From Casp-actino8 sp964563545 (lineage in GTDB: Bacteria; Actinomycetota; Acidimicrobiia; Acidimicrobiales; Ilumatobacteraceae), in NCBI GenBank assembly GCA_964563545.1, contig CAZLXB010000005.1:33431-97430 (forward strand): a DNA stretch of 64,000 bases. Direction: 5' to 3'. Both the position numbers and the translations under genes were made by a program. Shown piece after piece: positions 41,577-49,559 of this stretch. The notes beneath the pieces were generated by a model. That model was not told the DNA's origin and ran no database searches. It worked only from the letters and a program-made list of their open reading frames with translations. Numbering within the stretch: the stretch's first letter is position 1; each line of letters begins with the position of its first letter.

Positions 41577-44107
41577 GAGACTCCTCGTGACGTTGATCCA
41601 CTCTCGCGGGCGGCGGTGTCCAGCCAGTTGCGAATCGCATCGCGACGGTGGATCCATGCGCCGATCAGACCGACCACGAGAACGACGGCGATCGCGGTAC
41701 GAGCCGCAGCCGCCTCGGGTCCGGCTCCGTTCTCGATGGCGTTCTCGGCCGCCACGATCGGCACCTGTCCGATGACCGCGATGAGAACCGGCCAGACAGC
41801 TTTGATCACGTTGGCCGTTCCGGCGACTTCGGGTGGCATCAGATTGCGCTGTGCGGATGAGGCGACCGGATCGGGAGCGCCCGAGACGATGTTGATTGCC
41901 GCGCCGGCCAGACCAGCGGTCACGGCGGGGACGGCACCGATACCGAAGATGGCCCAATGATCGGTGGCGATGGATCCGACGAACATCCACAGTGCGGCCA
42001 AGGGCAGCGAAACGGCGAACGAGGCGTGCGTGAGCCGTAGGTAAAGCGGACCGCGGTCGACGGGGTACGAATCGGTACGGTCACCGTGATCGATCTCCTG
42101 CGCGAGTGGCTCGAGAAGTTCGAGTCCGACGAGGAAGAACGATGCGCCGGCGATGAGGAACAGGGGAGTCGTGCCGTCGAGAATCCCGCGGCTCGCGAAG
42201 CCAGCGATCGTCACGAGGCCGATGATGCGAAGAATCCGGCCGGCTGGGAAGCGCAGGATTCCGTCGATGGTTCGGCGCCATTCCGCGTAGGGTCCTCGAC
42301 CGCGTCCGATGCGTATCCATGGTCGAAGACGGCTCTGTTCGTGGCTGAGTTGACGACGAATGACGAGCACCGTTCGTAGATCCTGCAACGTGACGGCGAA
42401 TCGAAGCTGGGTCACGAGCGCCGAGCGCCGTGATTGTGCTTCGAGTGATTGTCGACCGAGCAAGGCGAGACCGAGGGCGAGGAGTGCGATGCCGGCGACG
42501 ACGGCGAGGAGATCGGACGTATCGGCGCGATCGCCCCAAAGCGGAAGATCCCCGGTGGCGTCTCCGGGCCCGACCAGGTGTTCGTTGGCGGGCAAGGCCG
42601 ACACGAACTGCCACGTGATGAGGCCAACGCCGAGCAGCGTCGCCAGCCAACGCGGTGCGCGCAGCGAGTGAGCGACCAGGGCACCGCCGACGAAGAACGT
42701 GGCGGCCAGTGCTCCCCACGCCGCTCCGGCCACGGCCCAACTCAATTCGGTCCCCGGCAGACGACGACCGGCGAGTTGTCCACCGAGTGCGCCCGCGAGT
42801 GCGGCGGCGAATGCGATCGATCGCCATCGCTGGAGCGTTGGCCGCAAGAGCGCGCGACGTCGGTCGACGGGAGCAAGAAGGACGTGTCGGACCTCGGCCT
42901 CCTCGAGGGCGAGCGGACCGCCCCGGCTACCGGATCGCATACCCATGGCGAGGGCCACGACGCTCAAGAGGCCGAGCCATCCGGATCCATAGCGTCGGAC
43001 ATCGACGACAAAACTCTGAGCTGCCGGTGCGTCGCGCACGAATCCCGAAGCGAAGAGCGCTCCACCACCGAAGACGAAGGCTGCGAGATAGACGCGGTAG
43101 AGGGCCTCGAACCATTCGACCTCGCTGAGTCGCTTGCGTCGCCGGGCGCGACGAAGTTCTTCGACCCCACGCGTCCCGCTAGTGGACGATTCGGACTCGA
43201 TTGGAATCCGATGGTCACCGGTCTCGATCGGCAGACCCGGATCGGACGCCCAGCCCGACCACGAAGCCGGAAAGAGGCGAGCCGATGTGATCCCGGCGTG
43301 TTCGAGGGCCACGATGTCGAGACAGGCCGAGACGCCCGAACCGCACGACACGATCACATCGGCGTCGCGGCGGATGCCGAGAGTGGAGAAATATCGCCGC
43401 AATTCGGCGGGTGTCCGCAGACGTCCTTCGTGCAGAACGTCCGACCACGGCGCGTTGCGTGCACCGGGGATGTGACCGGGCTTCGGATCGACGGAAGCGA
43501 CCTCGCCCCGGAATCGCTCCGCCGATCGGGCATCGACGAGGACGGTGTCGACAACGGACGGTTCATTCGCGTGCGACAGAACCTCACCGGTCGTGGCGAG
43601 TCGTTCGGTCGGCCACGGTCGGGCCGTGAACGCGGCGTGCGGTCGTTGGTGGCCGGATCCGATTTCGAGCGAACCACCGGCGGCGAGCCAGGCGTCGATG
43701 CCGCCGTCGAGCAGTGAGGCCGGATGTCCGATTATTCGCAACATGACGACCAGCCGTGACGCGGTCATGCCACCCGTGTCGTCGTAGGCGATCACCGGTG
43801 TGTGGTCTCCGATCCCGAGCCGGCCCATGGCGCGGGCGAAATGTTCCGGGCTGGGTAACGGATGGCGCCCATCCGTGGACTCGGCCGGTTGTGAGAGGTC
43901 GGAGTCGACGTCGACGAAGACTGCGCCGGGCACGTGACCGGTCCCATGGATGGCCCGCGCGTCACGGCCGTCGAGGTACCACCGAACGTCGGCCACGACC
44001 GGTGCATCGATGCCCGCCGACTTCGACGCCGATATCTCGAGTAACTCCTCGGCGGTGATGACGAGAGGCGGAAGGACCTTCGGCTCTATCGATTCCAAGA
44101 CGAACAT
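41573..44107 (-). CDS. Sulfurtransferase (double rhodanese) fused to an ABC transporter permease
   Basis: An 844-aa fusion. Residues 1-300 form a tandem rhodanese of the 3-mercaptopyruvate/thiosulfate sulfurtransferase type: DVRWYLDGRD, HIPGA-type GHVPGAVFVDVD, and the active loop CGSGVSAC (about 255-262). A 25-residue Ser/basic linker follows. From about 325, LSEVEWFEALYRVYLAAFVFGGG begins a permease with roughly 10-12 membrane helices. There is no in-frame ATG, GTG or TTG between the sulfurtransferase and the first helix, so separate translation is unlikely. The ATG at 44107 is divergent from dsbB with a 31-bp spacer. Confidence 0.8.
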   Translation of the reverse strand: MFVLESIEPKVLPPLVITAEELLEISASKSAGIDAPVVADVRWYLDGRDARAIHGTGHVPGAVFVDVDSDLSQPAESTDGRHPLPSPEHFARAMGRLGIGDHTPVIAYDDTGGMTASRLVVMLRIIGHPASLLDGGIDAWLAAGGSLEIGSGHQRPHAAFTARPWPTERLATTGEVLSHANEPSVVDTVLVDARSAERFRGEVASVDPKPGHIPGARNAPWSDVLHEGRLRTPAELRRYFSTLGIRRDADVIVSCGSGVSACLDIVALEHAGITSARLFPASWSGWASDPGLPIETGDHRIPIESESSTSGTRGVEELRRARRRKRLSEVEWFEALYRVYLAAFVFGGGALFASGFVRDAPAAQSFVVDVRRYGSGWLGLLSVVALAMGMRSGSRGGPLALEEAEVRHVLLAPVDRRRALLRPTLQRWRSIAFAAALAGALGGQLAGRRLPGTELSWAVAGAAWGALAATFFVGGALVAHSLRAPRWLATLLGVGLITWQFVSALPANEHLVGPGDATGDLPLWGDRADTSDLLAVVAGIALLALGLALLGRQSLEAQSRRSALVTQLRFAVTLQDLRTVLVIRRQLSHEQSRLRPWIRIGRGRGPYAEWRRTIDGILRFPAGRILRIIGLVTIAGFASRGILDGTTPLFLIAGASFFLVGLELLEPLAQEIDHGDRTDSYPVDRGPLYLRLTHASFAVSLPLAALWMFVGSIATDHWAIFGIGAVPAVTAGLAGAAINIVSGAPDPVASSAQRNLMPPEVAGTANVIKAVWPVLIAVIGQVPIVAAENAIENGAGPEAAAARTAIAVVLVVGLIGAWIHRRDAIRNWLDTAARESGSTSRGVS

Positions 44108-44138
44108 CCTCGCATCTTTCGCCGCCATACTTGTGGTG

Positions 44139-44693
44139 ATGGACGTGTCGGCGATGCAGATGTTCACGGCTCTGTTGGCACTCCTCGCTCTCGGGGGCGC
44201 GGCGGTGGTGATCGTGCTGAGGATCATTCGGCGGCAGTCGGAGATGGCCGCCCGCTTCTCGTCGGACATCGGTCGCTTGTCCTTGCATCTCGGCGCCATC
44301 GTGGCTGCAGTGGCCACCGCCGGCAGTTTGTATTTCAGCGAGGTCGCCGATTTCGTGCCGTGCCGACTCTGCTGGTTCCAGCGCATCTGCATGTATCCCC
44401 TCGTGGCCATCCTCGGTGTAGCGGCCTGGCGCGGTGATCGAGGGGCCCGCTGGTACTGCCTACCCTTGCTCGTGGCCGGCGGAGCGGTCTCGGCGTACCA
44501 CTACGTCATCGAATGGAAGCCTTCCTGGGGCGAGTCGGCCTGTGGTGTGGGGCCATCGTGCACCGATGTGTGGTTCCGTGAACTCGGTTTCGTGACCCTT
44601 GCGTTCATGGCTCTCGCCGGGTTCGTCACGATCGCGACTCTGCTGTTCGTCACACCCTCGGGTCACTCGAACCGACCCGTAGTCGCCGACTGA
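44139..44693 (+). CDS. dsbB: DsbB-type disulfide bond formation protein
   Basis: A 184-aa membrane protein with four to five helices. VPCRLCWFQRICMYPL is the CxxC motif and quinone-side helix of DsbB/BdbC. ACGVGPSCTDVWFRELGFVTLAFMALAGF supplies the second Cys pair. It reoxidises thiol oxidases outside the membrane. An extra N-terminal helix (MFTALLALLALGGAAVVIVLRII) is longer than in E. coli. It is followed 33 bp later by a thioredoxin-like gene, a natural partner. Confidence 0.88.
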   Translation: MDVSAMQMFTALLALLALGGAAVVIVLRIIRRQSEMAARFSSDIGRLSLHLGAIVAAVATAGSLYFSEVADFVPCRLCWFQRICMYPLVAILGVAAWRGDRGARWYCLPLLVAGGAVSAYHYVIEWKPSWGESACGVGPSCTDVWFRELGFVTLAFMALAGFVTIATLLFVTPSGHSNRPVVAD

Positions 44694-44726
44694 TCTGTTA
44701 CGAATGATCCGACGAGAGAGGAAGTC

Positions 44727-45431
44727 ATGACCGAGAAGACGAAGTCCGCGGGCGGAACGACGAAGTGGATCGTGACCGGTGTGCTCGCGTTGATCGCCGC
44801 CGCGTTCGTGATCTCGGTGATCACCGGAAACGATTCCAACGAAGCGTCGGGTGGGTCCATCCAGGATTCGACGACGGAGGTCTCGGATCTCACTGCCGAC
44901 TCCGCTCCGTTGGTCGATGGAGCGGCTGAGAATCAACCCGTACTCGTGAGCGGACAGGCCCTCGATCCGCTCGGATCCACCGGAGCCGATCTGTCCGTCG
45001 GCGCAAGTGCACCAGAACTATCCGGAGCAACCTTCGACGGCACGCCGATCTCGGTCACTCCCGGTGACGGGACGCCCTACATGCTCGTTTTTCTCGCCCA
45101 CTGGTGTCCGCATTGCAACGCCGAAGTTCCGCGCCTCGTCGAATGGAATGCATCGGGCATGGTTCCCGATGGACTTCGAGTGATCGGCATCAGCACGGCC
45201 GTGGCGGCCGATCGTCCGAATTACCCGCCGTCGGCATGGATCGTCGACAAGGAATGGCCCTTCGAGGTCATGGCTGATTCAGCCGACATGGATGCCGCCG
45301 GGGCCTACGGGGTGGACGGTTTTCCCTTCTTCGTGGTGGTGGGAGGCGACGGAACGGTGAAGGTTCGTGCATCGGGCGAGCAGGAGATCGAAGCGATCGA
45401 TCGGTTGGTCCGGGACGCTCTCGCCAGCTGA
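44727..45431 (+). CDS. Membrane-anchored TlpA-like thioredoxin
   Basis: A 234-aa exported thiol-disulfide protein. One N-terminal membrane anchor (WIVTGVLALIAAAFVISVITG) is followed by an acidic linker and a thioredoxin domain from about residue 100. The redox site is LAHWCPHCNAEVPRLV. The later GVDGFPFFVVVGGDG carries the cis-proline loop. WCPHC is the DsbA-like dipeptide (Pro-His), suggesting an oxidant. The ribosome site GAGGAAG precedes the ATG. It is likely in one operon with dsbB. Confidence 0.87.
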   Translation: MTEKTKSAGGTTKWIVTGVLALIAAAFVISVITGNDSNEASGGSIQDSTTEVSDLTADSAPLVDGAAENQPVLVSGQALDPLGSTGADLSVGASAPELSGATFDGTPISVTPGDGTPYMLVFLAHWCPHCNAEVPRLVEWNASGMVPDGLRVIGISTAVAADRPNYPPSAWIVDKEWPFEVMADSADMDAAGAYGVDGFPFFVVVGGDGTVKVRASGEQEIEAIDRLVRDALAS

Positions 45432-45456
45432 GGTCCTGCGCTCTACGGTTGGGGTC

Positions 45457-45735
45457 GTGAATCTCCGCGAACTTCAAGACGTCATCGAGCGCACGTACGG
45501 CGAACGAGACCGTGATCGTGGGGTGCCGTCGACGGTCGCCTGGCTGGCCGAGGAGATCGGCGAACTGGCACAGGCCGTGCGCAAGGGTTCACGCGACGAC
45601 CAGATCCACGAATTCTCCGACGTGCTGGCGTGGGTCGCGAGTCTCGCCAATCAAATGGGCGTCGATCTGACGACGGCCATCGACCGTTACGCATCCGGGT
45701 GTCCACGTTGCCAGTCGTTGCCGTGCGGATGCTGA
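45457..45735 (+). CDS. MazG-like nucleotide pyrophosphohydrolase with Cys-rich tail
   Basis: A 92-aa MazG-type all-alpha NTP pyrophosphatase. WLAEEIGELAQAVRKG (EExxE) and EFSDVLAWVASLANQMGVD (ExxD) are the metal-binding helices. The C-terminus ends in GCPRCQSLPCGC, a four-cysteine tail that may bind zinc. TACGGT ends 8 nt before the GTG start. It probably removes non-canonical nucleotides. The exonuclease VII genes follow closely. Confidence 0.82.
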   Translation: MNLRELQDVIERTYGERDRDRGVPSTVAWLAEEIGELAQAVRKGSRDDQIHEFSDVLAWVASLANQMGVDLTTAIDRYASGCPRCQSLPCGC

Positions 45736-45741
45736 AAAGAC

Positions 45742-47112
45742 ATGGCTGACGATCTGTTCGACGAAGACGATGACTGGGAAGACGAACTCGACGACGACGA
45801 GCCGTCGACGACATTTTCTGTCTCCGAAGTAGCCAACACCATCAACGACGTCCTCGGCGAGGCATTCGACCGCGGCATCTGGGTCTGGGGTGAGGTCACG
45901 GGTCTCAGCACCAAGAACGGTCACACGTACTTTTCACTCGTGGAAGCGACGCCATCAGGTGGCAAGGCGCAACTCAGCGTCAATCTGTGGGCCGGAGTCA
46001 TGACCAAATTGCGCCCGGTTCTGAAGCGCAGCGGAGTGACCCTCGAGAACGGCGTCAAGGTGCGGGTGTTCGGCTCGCTCGACTTCTATGCCCCGTTCGG
46101 GAAGATCTCCCTGAACATGCGCGACATCGATCCGCGCTTCACCCTCGGTGACATCGCGCTCCAGCGCGAAGAACTCATTCGCCGACTTCGCGAGTCGGGT
46201 GATTACGACCGAAATCGCGAGCTCGAGTTGAGCCCGGCCCCTTTGCGGGTCGGTGTCGTCACGAGCGAATCGAGCGCGGCCTGGGCCGATTTCCGCCACG
46301 AAATCGAACGCAGCGGCCTGGGCTTTCACCTTCGCTTGGCTGATGTGCGGGTGCAGGGCGAATCGGCAGTACGCGACGTGACCTCGGCCATCCGCACTCT
46401 CGGCCTTCGTGACGACATCGACGTGATCGCCGTCGTGCGCGGGGGAGGAAGTCGGGCGGAGCTGGCCACCTTCGATGCCGAGGAGATCGCTCGGGCGATC
46501 GCCTCATCGCCACTTCCGGTGGTCACCGGCATCGGGCACGAGATCGATACGAGCATCGCTGATGAAGTCGCCCATGAGCGCTTCAAGACACCTACCGCGT
46601 GTGCTGCCGGACTCGTCGAACGAGTCAATGCTTTCGTGACATCGACCGAAGAAGCGTGGGATTCGATCGCTCGCCTTGCGACCGAAGTTCTCGGTGAGTC
46701 GAACAGTGCGCTTCGGATCATGGCCAATCAGATCGCCTCCCGCACTCGATCGGCTGTCGACCGAGCCGAAGAGCGTCTGGGATTCCGGTCCGCTCGACTT
46801 CACACGAGCGTCGCCAGCTCTCTCGTCGCCAACGAGGTCAGGGTTCTGAACGGCCGCGATCGATTGCGGCGCCGTCTTCCGCAGGTCATCGAACGTTCGA
46901 GTCTGCAAGTCGGGGGTCTCGAGGCACGCGTCCGGCTTCTCGACCCCCGTGAACTCATGAAGAGAGGTTGGTCGGTCACTCGTACGGCGTCGGGACTCGT
47001 GGTCCGGTCGGTCTCCGATGTCGTCGACGGTGATCTTCTGACGACGCAATTGCCCGACGGGACCATCACGAGCACGGTGGGTGCCGTGGTCCCCGAAGAC
47101 GGTCGCAAGTAG
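45742..47112 (+). CDS. xseA: Exodeoxyribonuclease VII large subunit
   Basis: A 456-aa subunit. An acidic N-terminal tail (DLFDEDDDWEDELDDDE) is unusual. The OB-fold follows (FSVSEVANTINDVLGEAFDRGIWVWGEVTGLS), then the catalytic core with VGVVTSESSAAWADF, DVIAVVRGGGSRAEL and VVTGIGHEIDTSIADEVAHERFKTPTA. The coiled-coil C-terminus ends with LDPRELMKRGWSVTR. It pairs with XseB encoded 12 bp downstream. A weak purine-rich site (GAAAAGA) precedes its ATG. Confidence 0.95.
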   Translation: MADDLFDEDDDWEDELDDDEPSTTFSVSEVANTINDVLGEAFDRGIWVWGEVTGLSTKNGHTYFSLVEATPSGGKAQLSVNLWAGVMTKLRPVLKRSGVTLENGVKVRVFGSLDFYAPFGKISLNMRDIDPRFTLGDIALQREELIRRLRESGDYDRNRELELSPAPLRVGVVTSESSAAWADFRHEIERSGLGFHLRLADVRVQGESAVRDVTSAIRTLGLRDDIDVIAVVRGGGSRAELATFDAEEIARAIASSPLPVVTGIGHEIDTSIADEVAHERFKTPTACAAGLVERVNAFVTSTEEAWDSIARLATEVLGESNSALRIMANQIASRTRSAVDRAEERLGFRSARLHTSVASSLVANEVRVLNGRDRLRRRLPQVIERSSLQVGGLEARVRLLDPRELMKRGWSVTRTASGLVVRSVSDVVDGDLLTTQLPDGTITSTVGAVVPEDGRK

Positions 47113-47124
47113 GGTGAGGTGTCC

Positions 47125-47340
47125 ATGAGCAAGAAGAGCGAAGACCCGAATGCGATCGGATACTCCGAGGCCATCGTCGAACTCGAGGCGATTCTCGCCG
47201 ACCTCGAAGAGGCCGATGTAGACGTCGACGTTCTGGCCGAGAAGGTCGCCCGCGCTTCGGATCTGATCAAGCTCTGCCGTGAACGCATCGGTAACGCGAA
47301 GTTGCAGATCGACAAGGTCGTGGCCGGTCTCGAAGACTGA
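47125..47340 (+). CDS. xseB: Exodeoxyribonuclease VII small subunit
   Basis: A 71-aa helical subunit. IGYSEAIVELEAILADLEEADVDVDVLAEKVARASDLIKLCRERI matches the XseB helical hairpin with the usual LCRERI motif. It binds the C-terminal coiled coil of XseA. The ATG at 47125 is preferred because GAGG sits 6 nt upstream; a GTG at 47119 overlaps that site. Confidence 0.92.
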   Translation: MSKKSEDPNAIGYSEAIVELEAILADLEEADVDVDVLAEKVARASDLIKLCRERIGNAKLQIDKVVAGLED

Positions 47341-47348
47341 CCACCCCG

Positions 47349-47354
47349 TAGGTT
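47349..47354 (+). promoter_or_regulatory. -10 element TAGGTT of the polyprenyl synthase gene
   Basis: At -12 to -7 before the GTG at 47361. It lies in the 20-bp space after xseB. Confidence 0.55.
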
Positions 47355-47360
47355 GATCTC

Positions 47361-48419
47361 GTGAGTACTCCGCCGCCCTCGTTACTGCGCATCGCCGGTC
47401 TGGTGGAGCGCCGACTCGGCGAAGTCCTGCGCGCGGAGGAGTCTCGATGGTCGCAGTTCGATTCGGATCTCGAATCGCCGGTCGGTGAGATCGCCAGGTT
47501 GATCGACGCCGGGGGCAAGCGACTCCGGCCGGCGTTTTGCCATTGGGGATACGTCGGTGCTGGAGGTCGTGCGGAGAGCAAGGAAGTCATCGACGCTGGA
47601 GCAGCCCTCGAGTTACTGCATGCGTTCGCGCTGTTTCATGACGACATCATGGACGGATCGTCGAGTCGGCGGGGCGAGCCCGTCACGCACGAAGTGTTCG
47701 CCGCCGAGCACCGAGTCGATGGTGGTAGTGGTGAATCGCGTCGCTACGGCGAGGGAATTGCGATCCTCGTCGGCGATCTTGCCTTCGTCTATTCCGATCG
47801 CCTGCTCGATGGCATTTCAGCCGCGGCCCGCGACGTCTGGCACGAACTTCGCATCGAACTCAATGTCGGCCAACTTCTCGATCTCATGGGATCGGCCCAC
47901 CACGAGCGACGTCGATTCAAAGCCGAGCGGATCTGTCGATACAAGAGTGGCAAGTACACGATCGAGCGCCCGCTTCATCTTGGTGCCCTCATGGCCGCAC
48001 CCGAACGGGCTGGCGAACTCACCACGGCTCTGAGTGCTTACGGCCTACCTCTGGGCGATGCCTTTCAGATGCGCGATGACGTCATGGGCGCTTTCGGGTC
48101 TACTGAGCTCACCGGGAAGCCGGTGGGGGACGACCTCCGTGAGGGAAAGCCGACTCCTCTCCTCGCACTGGCCCTCGAGATGTCGAGCGATCGAGAACGC
48201 AAGGTTCTCGATGCCGTCGGACGCCGCGTCCTCGACGACGACGGAGTGACCGAGGTACAGGAAGTCATCGTCGCCACGGGTGCCCTCGACGAGATGGAGC
48301 GGACGATCAGTCGTTTGGCGACCGAGGCGGTGGAAGCGATCGAACGTGCTCCCATCACCGACGATGCCCGGCGCGAACTCGTGACCCTGGCCGATTTCGT
48401 GAGCCGTCGGCAGACCTGA
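47361..48419 (+). CDS. Polyprenyl (trans-prenyl) diphosphate synthase
   Basis: A 352-aa isoprenyl diphosphate synthase. FHDDIMDGSSSRRG is the first Asp-rich motif (DDxxD) and FQMRDDVMGAFG the second, with its last Asp replaced by Gly. GGKRLRPAFCHWGYV is the conserved GKRLRP region. Chain length cannot be told safely; geranylgeranyl or longer products are likely. The gene is leaderless by promoter position. Confidence 0.9.
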   Translation: MSTPPPSLLRIAGLVERRLGEVLRAEESRWSQFDSDLESPVGEIARLIDAGGKRLRPAFCHWGYVGAGGRAESKEVIDAGAALELLHAFALFHDDIMDGSSSRRGEPVTHEVFAAEHRVDGGSGESRRYGEGIAILVGDLAFVYSDRLLDGISAAARDVWHELRIELNVGQLLDLMGSAHHERRRFKAERICRYKSGKYTIERPLHLGALMAAPERAGELTTALSAYGLPLGDAFQMRDDVMGAFGSTELTGKPVGDDLREGKPTPLLALALEMSSDRERKVLDAVGRRVLDDDGVTEVQEVIVATGALDEMERTISRLATEAVEAIERAPITDDARRELVTLADFVSRRQT

Positions 48420-48471
48420 TGGACCGAAGTGGCATGTGCGGTGGACTCCCGTCCCCCGTACATTGTCGGCC

Positions 48472-48828
48472 ATGAAGAAGTGGGTGGGACCGGCCGGGAT
48501 GCTCTTTCTCGTCGTCGTGTCGGCGTGTGGGAGCAACGATGGAAACGATTACGGCACGTTGCCACTGATCACGGTCGCGACGCAGCCGCCCGTGATCTCG
48601 ACGACCACCACTCTTCCCGAGGCGGTCGAGTACTACACGATCCAGCAGGGCGACACCCTGTACGGCATCGCGCAGTCGTTCGGCATCACGCTCGATGACC
48701 TCATCGCCTTCAACGGCATTACCGATCCCGATGCCATCGAAGCCGGTCAGCGGTTGAAGGTGCCGCCGGTCGGGGCTTCGATTCCACCGGCTGTCACGAC
48801 GACCGTCGCGCAGACAACGACCCCCTGA
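48472..48828 (+). CDS. LysM-domain lipoprotein
   Basis: A 118-aa lipoprotein. The signal peptide MKKWVGPAGMLFLVVVSAC ends in a lipobox (VVSAC). A Thr/Pro linker precedes one LysM domain (YTIQQGDTLYGIAQSFGITLDDLIAFNGI), which binds peptidoglycan or related glycans. A Thr-rich tail ends the protein. TACATT lies 8 nt before the ATG at 48472, favouring that codon over the longer frame. Confidence 0.85.
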   Translation: MKKWVGPAGMLFLVVVSACGSNDGNDYGTLPLITVATQPPVISTTTTLPEAVEYYTIQQGDTLYGIAQSFGITLDDLIAFNGITDPDAIEAGQRLKVPPVGASIPPAVTTTVAQTTTP

Positions 48829-48833
48829 ATTCG

Positions 48834-48839
48834 TACACT
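48834..48839 (+). promoter_or_regulatory. -10 element TACACT of the cupin-like gene
   Basis: Exactly -12 to -7 before the ATG at 48846. Confidence 0.55.
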
Positions 48840-48845
48840 GTCGTC

Positions 48846-49556
48846 ATGAGCGCGGGCGAGAAGTTCTGGCCTAATCAGGATCACTGGTCGGTCAAGATTC
48901 CTCTTCATACACCGCACCCTCGCCTGAAGGTTCTCGAAGAAACCGGTTTCGTTGCACTGAGTCCGATGCCCCTCGAGGTGCCGTCCCACGAATGGGAGTC
49001 CCTCGAATACATGGACTGGAAGAGCGGAGGCGACACCAACTTCGCTCCACTCGCGTCGGCCGATGGTCAGCTCGACTGTCGGGGATTCTGGGACAAGGGC
49101 AAGACCGACAAGGACGCGATCTGGACCACCAATGCCGACCACGCGCCCACGCTCCGGCGATATGTCGATTCGGTCGGTGCCAACTTCGGTCGGGTTCGCA
49201 TCATCAAACTCGAGCCCCAAGACCGTGACACTGCGTTCCGGTCGATCCACCGGGACGACAACAATCGCTTCAACCCTGACCATGAGGGCTGGGTCGTGCG
49301 TTCATGGGTCGAACTCACCGATCAGCCCGACAGTTACATGCTTCTCATGGACAACGACGCCGATGGATTACCCGACCCGTCGACCGAACGGCGGGTACCT
49401 CTACCTCGTGGCGCGCGTTTCGTCGTCGACACTCAACGTCTGTGGCACGTGGTGGTGCATCCGCACAATCATCCGCGCTATGCATTGATCACGAGTTTCG
49501 AGAGCGGTCCGATCCTCGAGCGTTGGATCGAATCGCAGCTACCCGTCTCGGTCTGA
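48846..49556 (+). CDS. Unrecognised protein with dioxygenase-like (HxD) beta-helix features
   Basis: A 236-aa soluble protein of no family I can name with certainty. SIHRDDNNRFNPDHEGWVVRSWVELTD has an HxD-type pair, and TQRLWHVVVHPHNHPRYALITSF a later His cluster on a strand. Together they suggest a double-stranded beta-helix Fe(II) enzyme, like aspartyl/asparaginyl hydroxylases. It is conserved-looking throughout and has a textbook leaderless promoter. It ends 3 bp before the stop of the convergent mutase gene. Confidence 0.5.
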   Translation: MSAGEKFWPNQDHWSVKIPLHTPHPRLKVLEETGFVALSPMPLEVPSHEWESLEYMDWKSGGDTNFAPLASADGQLDCRGFWDKGKTDKDAIWTTNADHAPTLRRYVDSVGANFGRVRIIKLEPQDRDTAFRSIHRDDNNRFNPDHEGWVVRSWVELTDQPDSYMLLMDNDADGLPDPSTERRVPLPRGARFVVDTQRLWHVVVHPHNHPRYALITSFESGPILERWIESQLPVSV

Positions 49557-49559
49557 TTC

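Noticed and set aside
44107..44410. N-terminal extension of the sulfurtransferase-permease frame
   Set aside because: It overlaps the divergent dsbB coding sequence and has no sulfurtransferase-like sequence; the family start matches the ATG at 44107.
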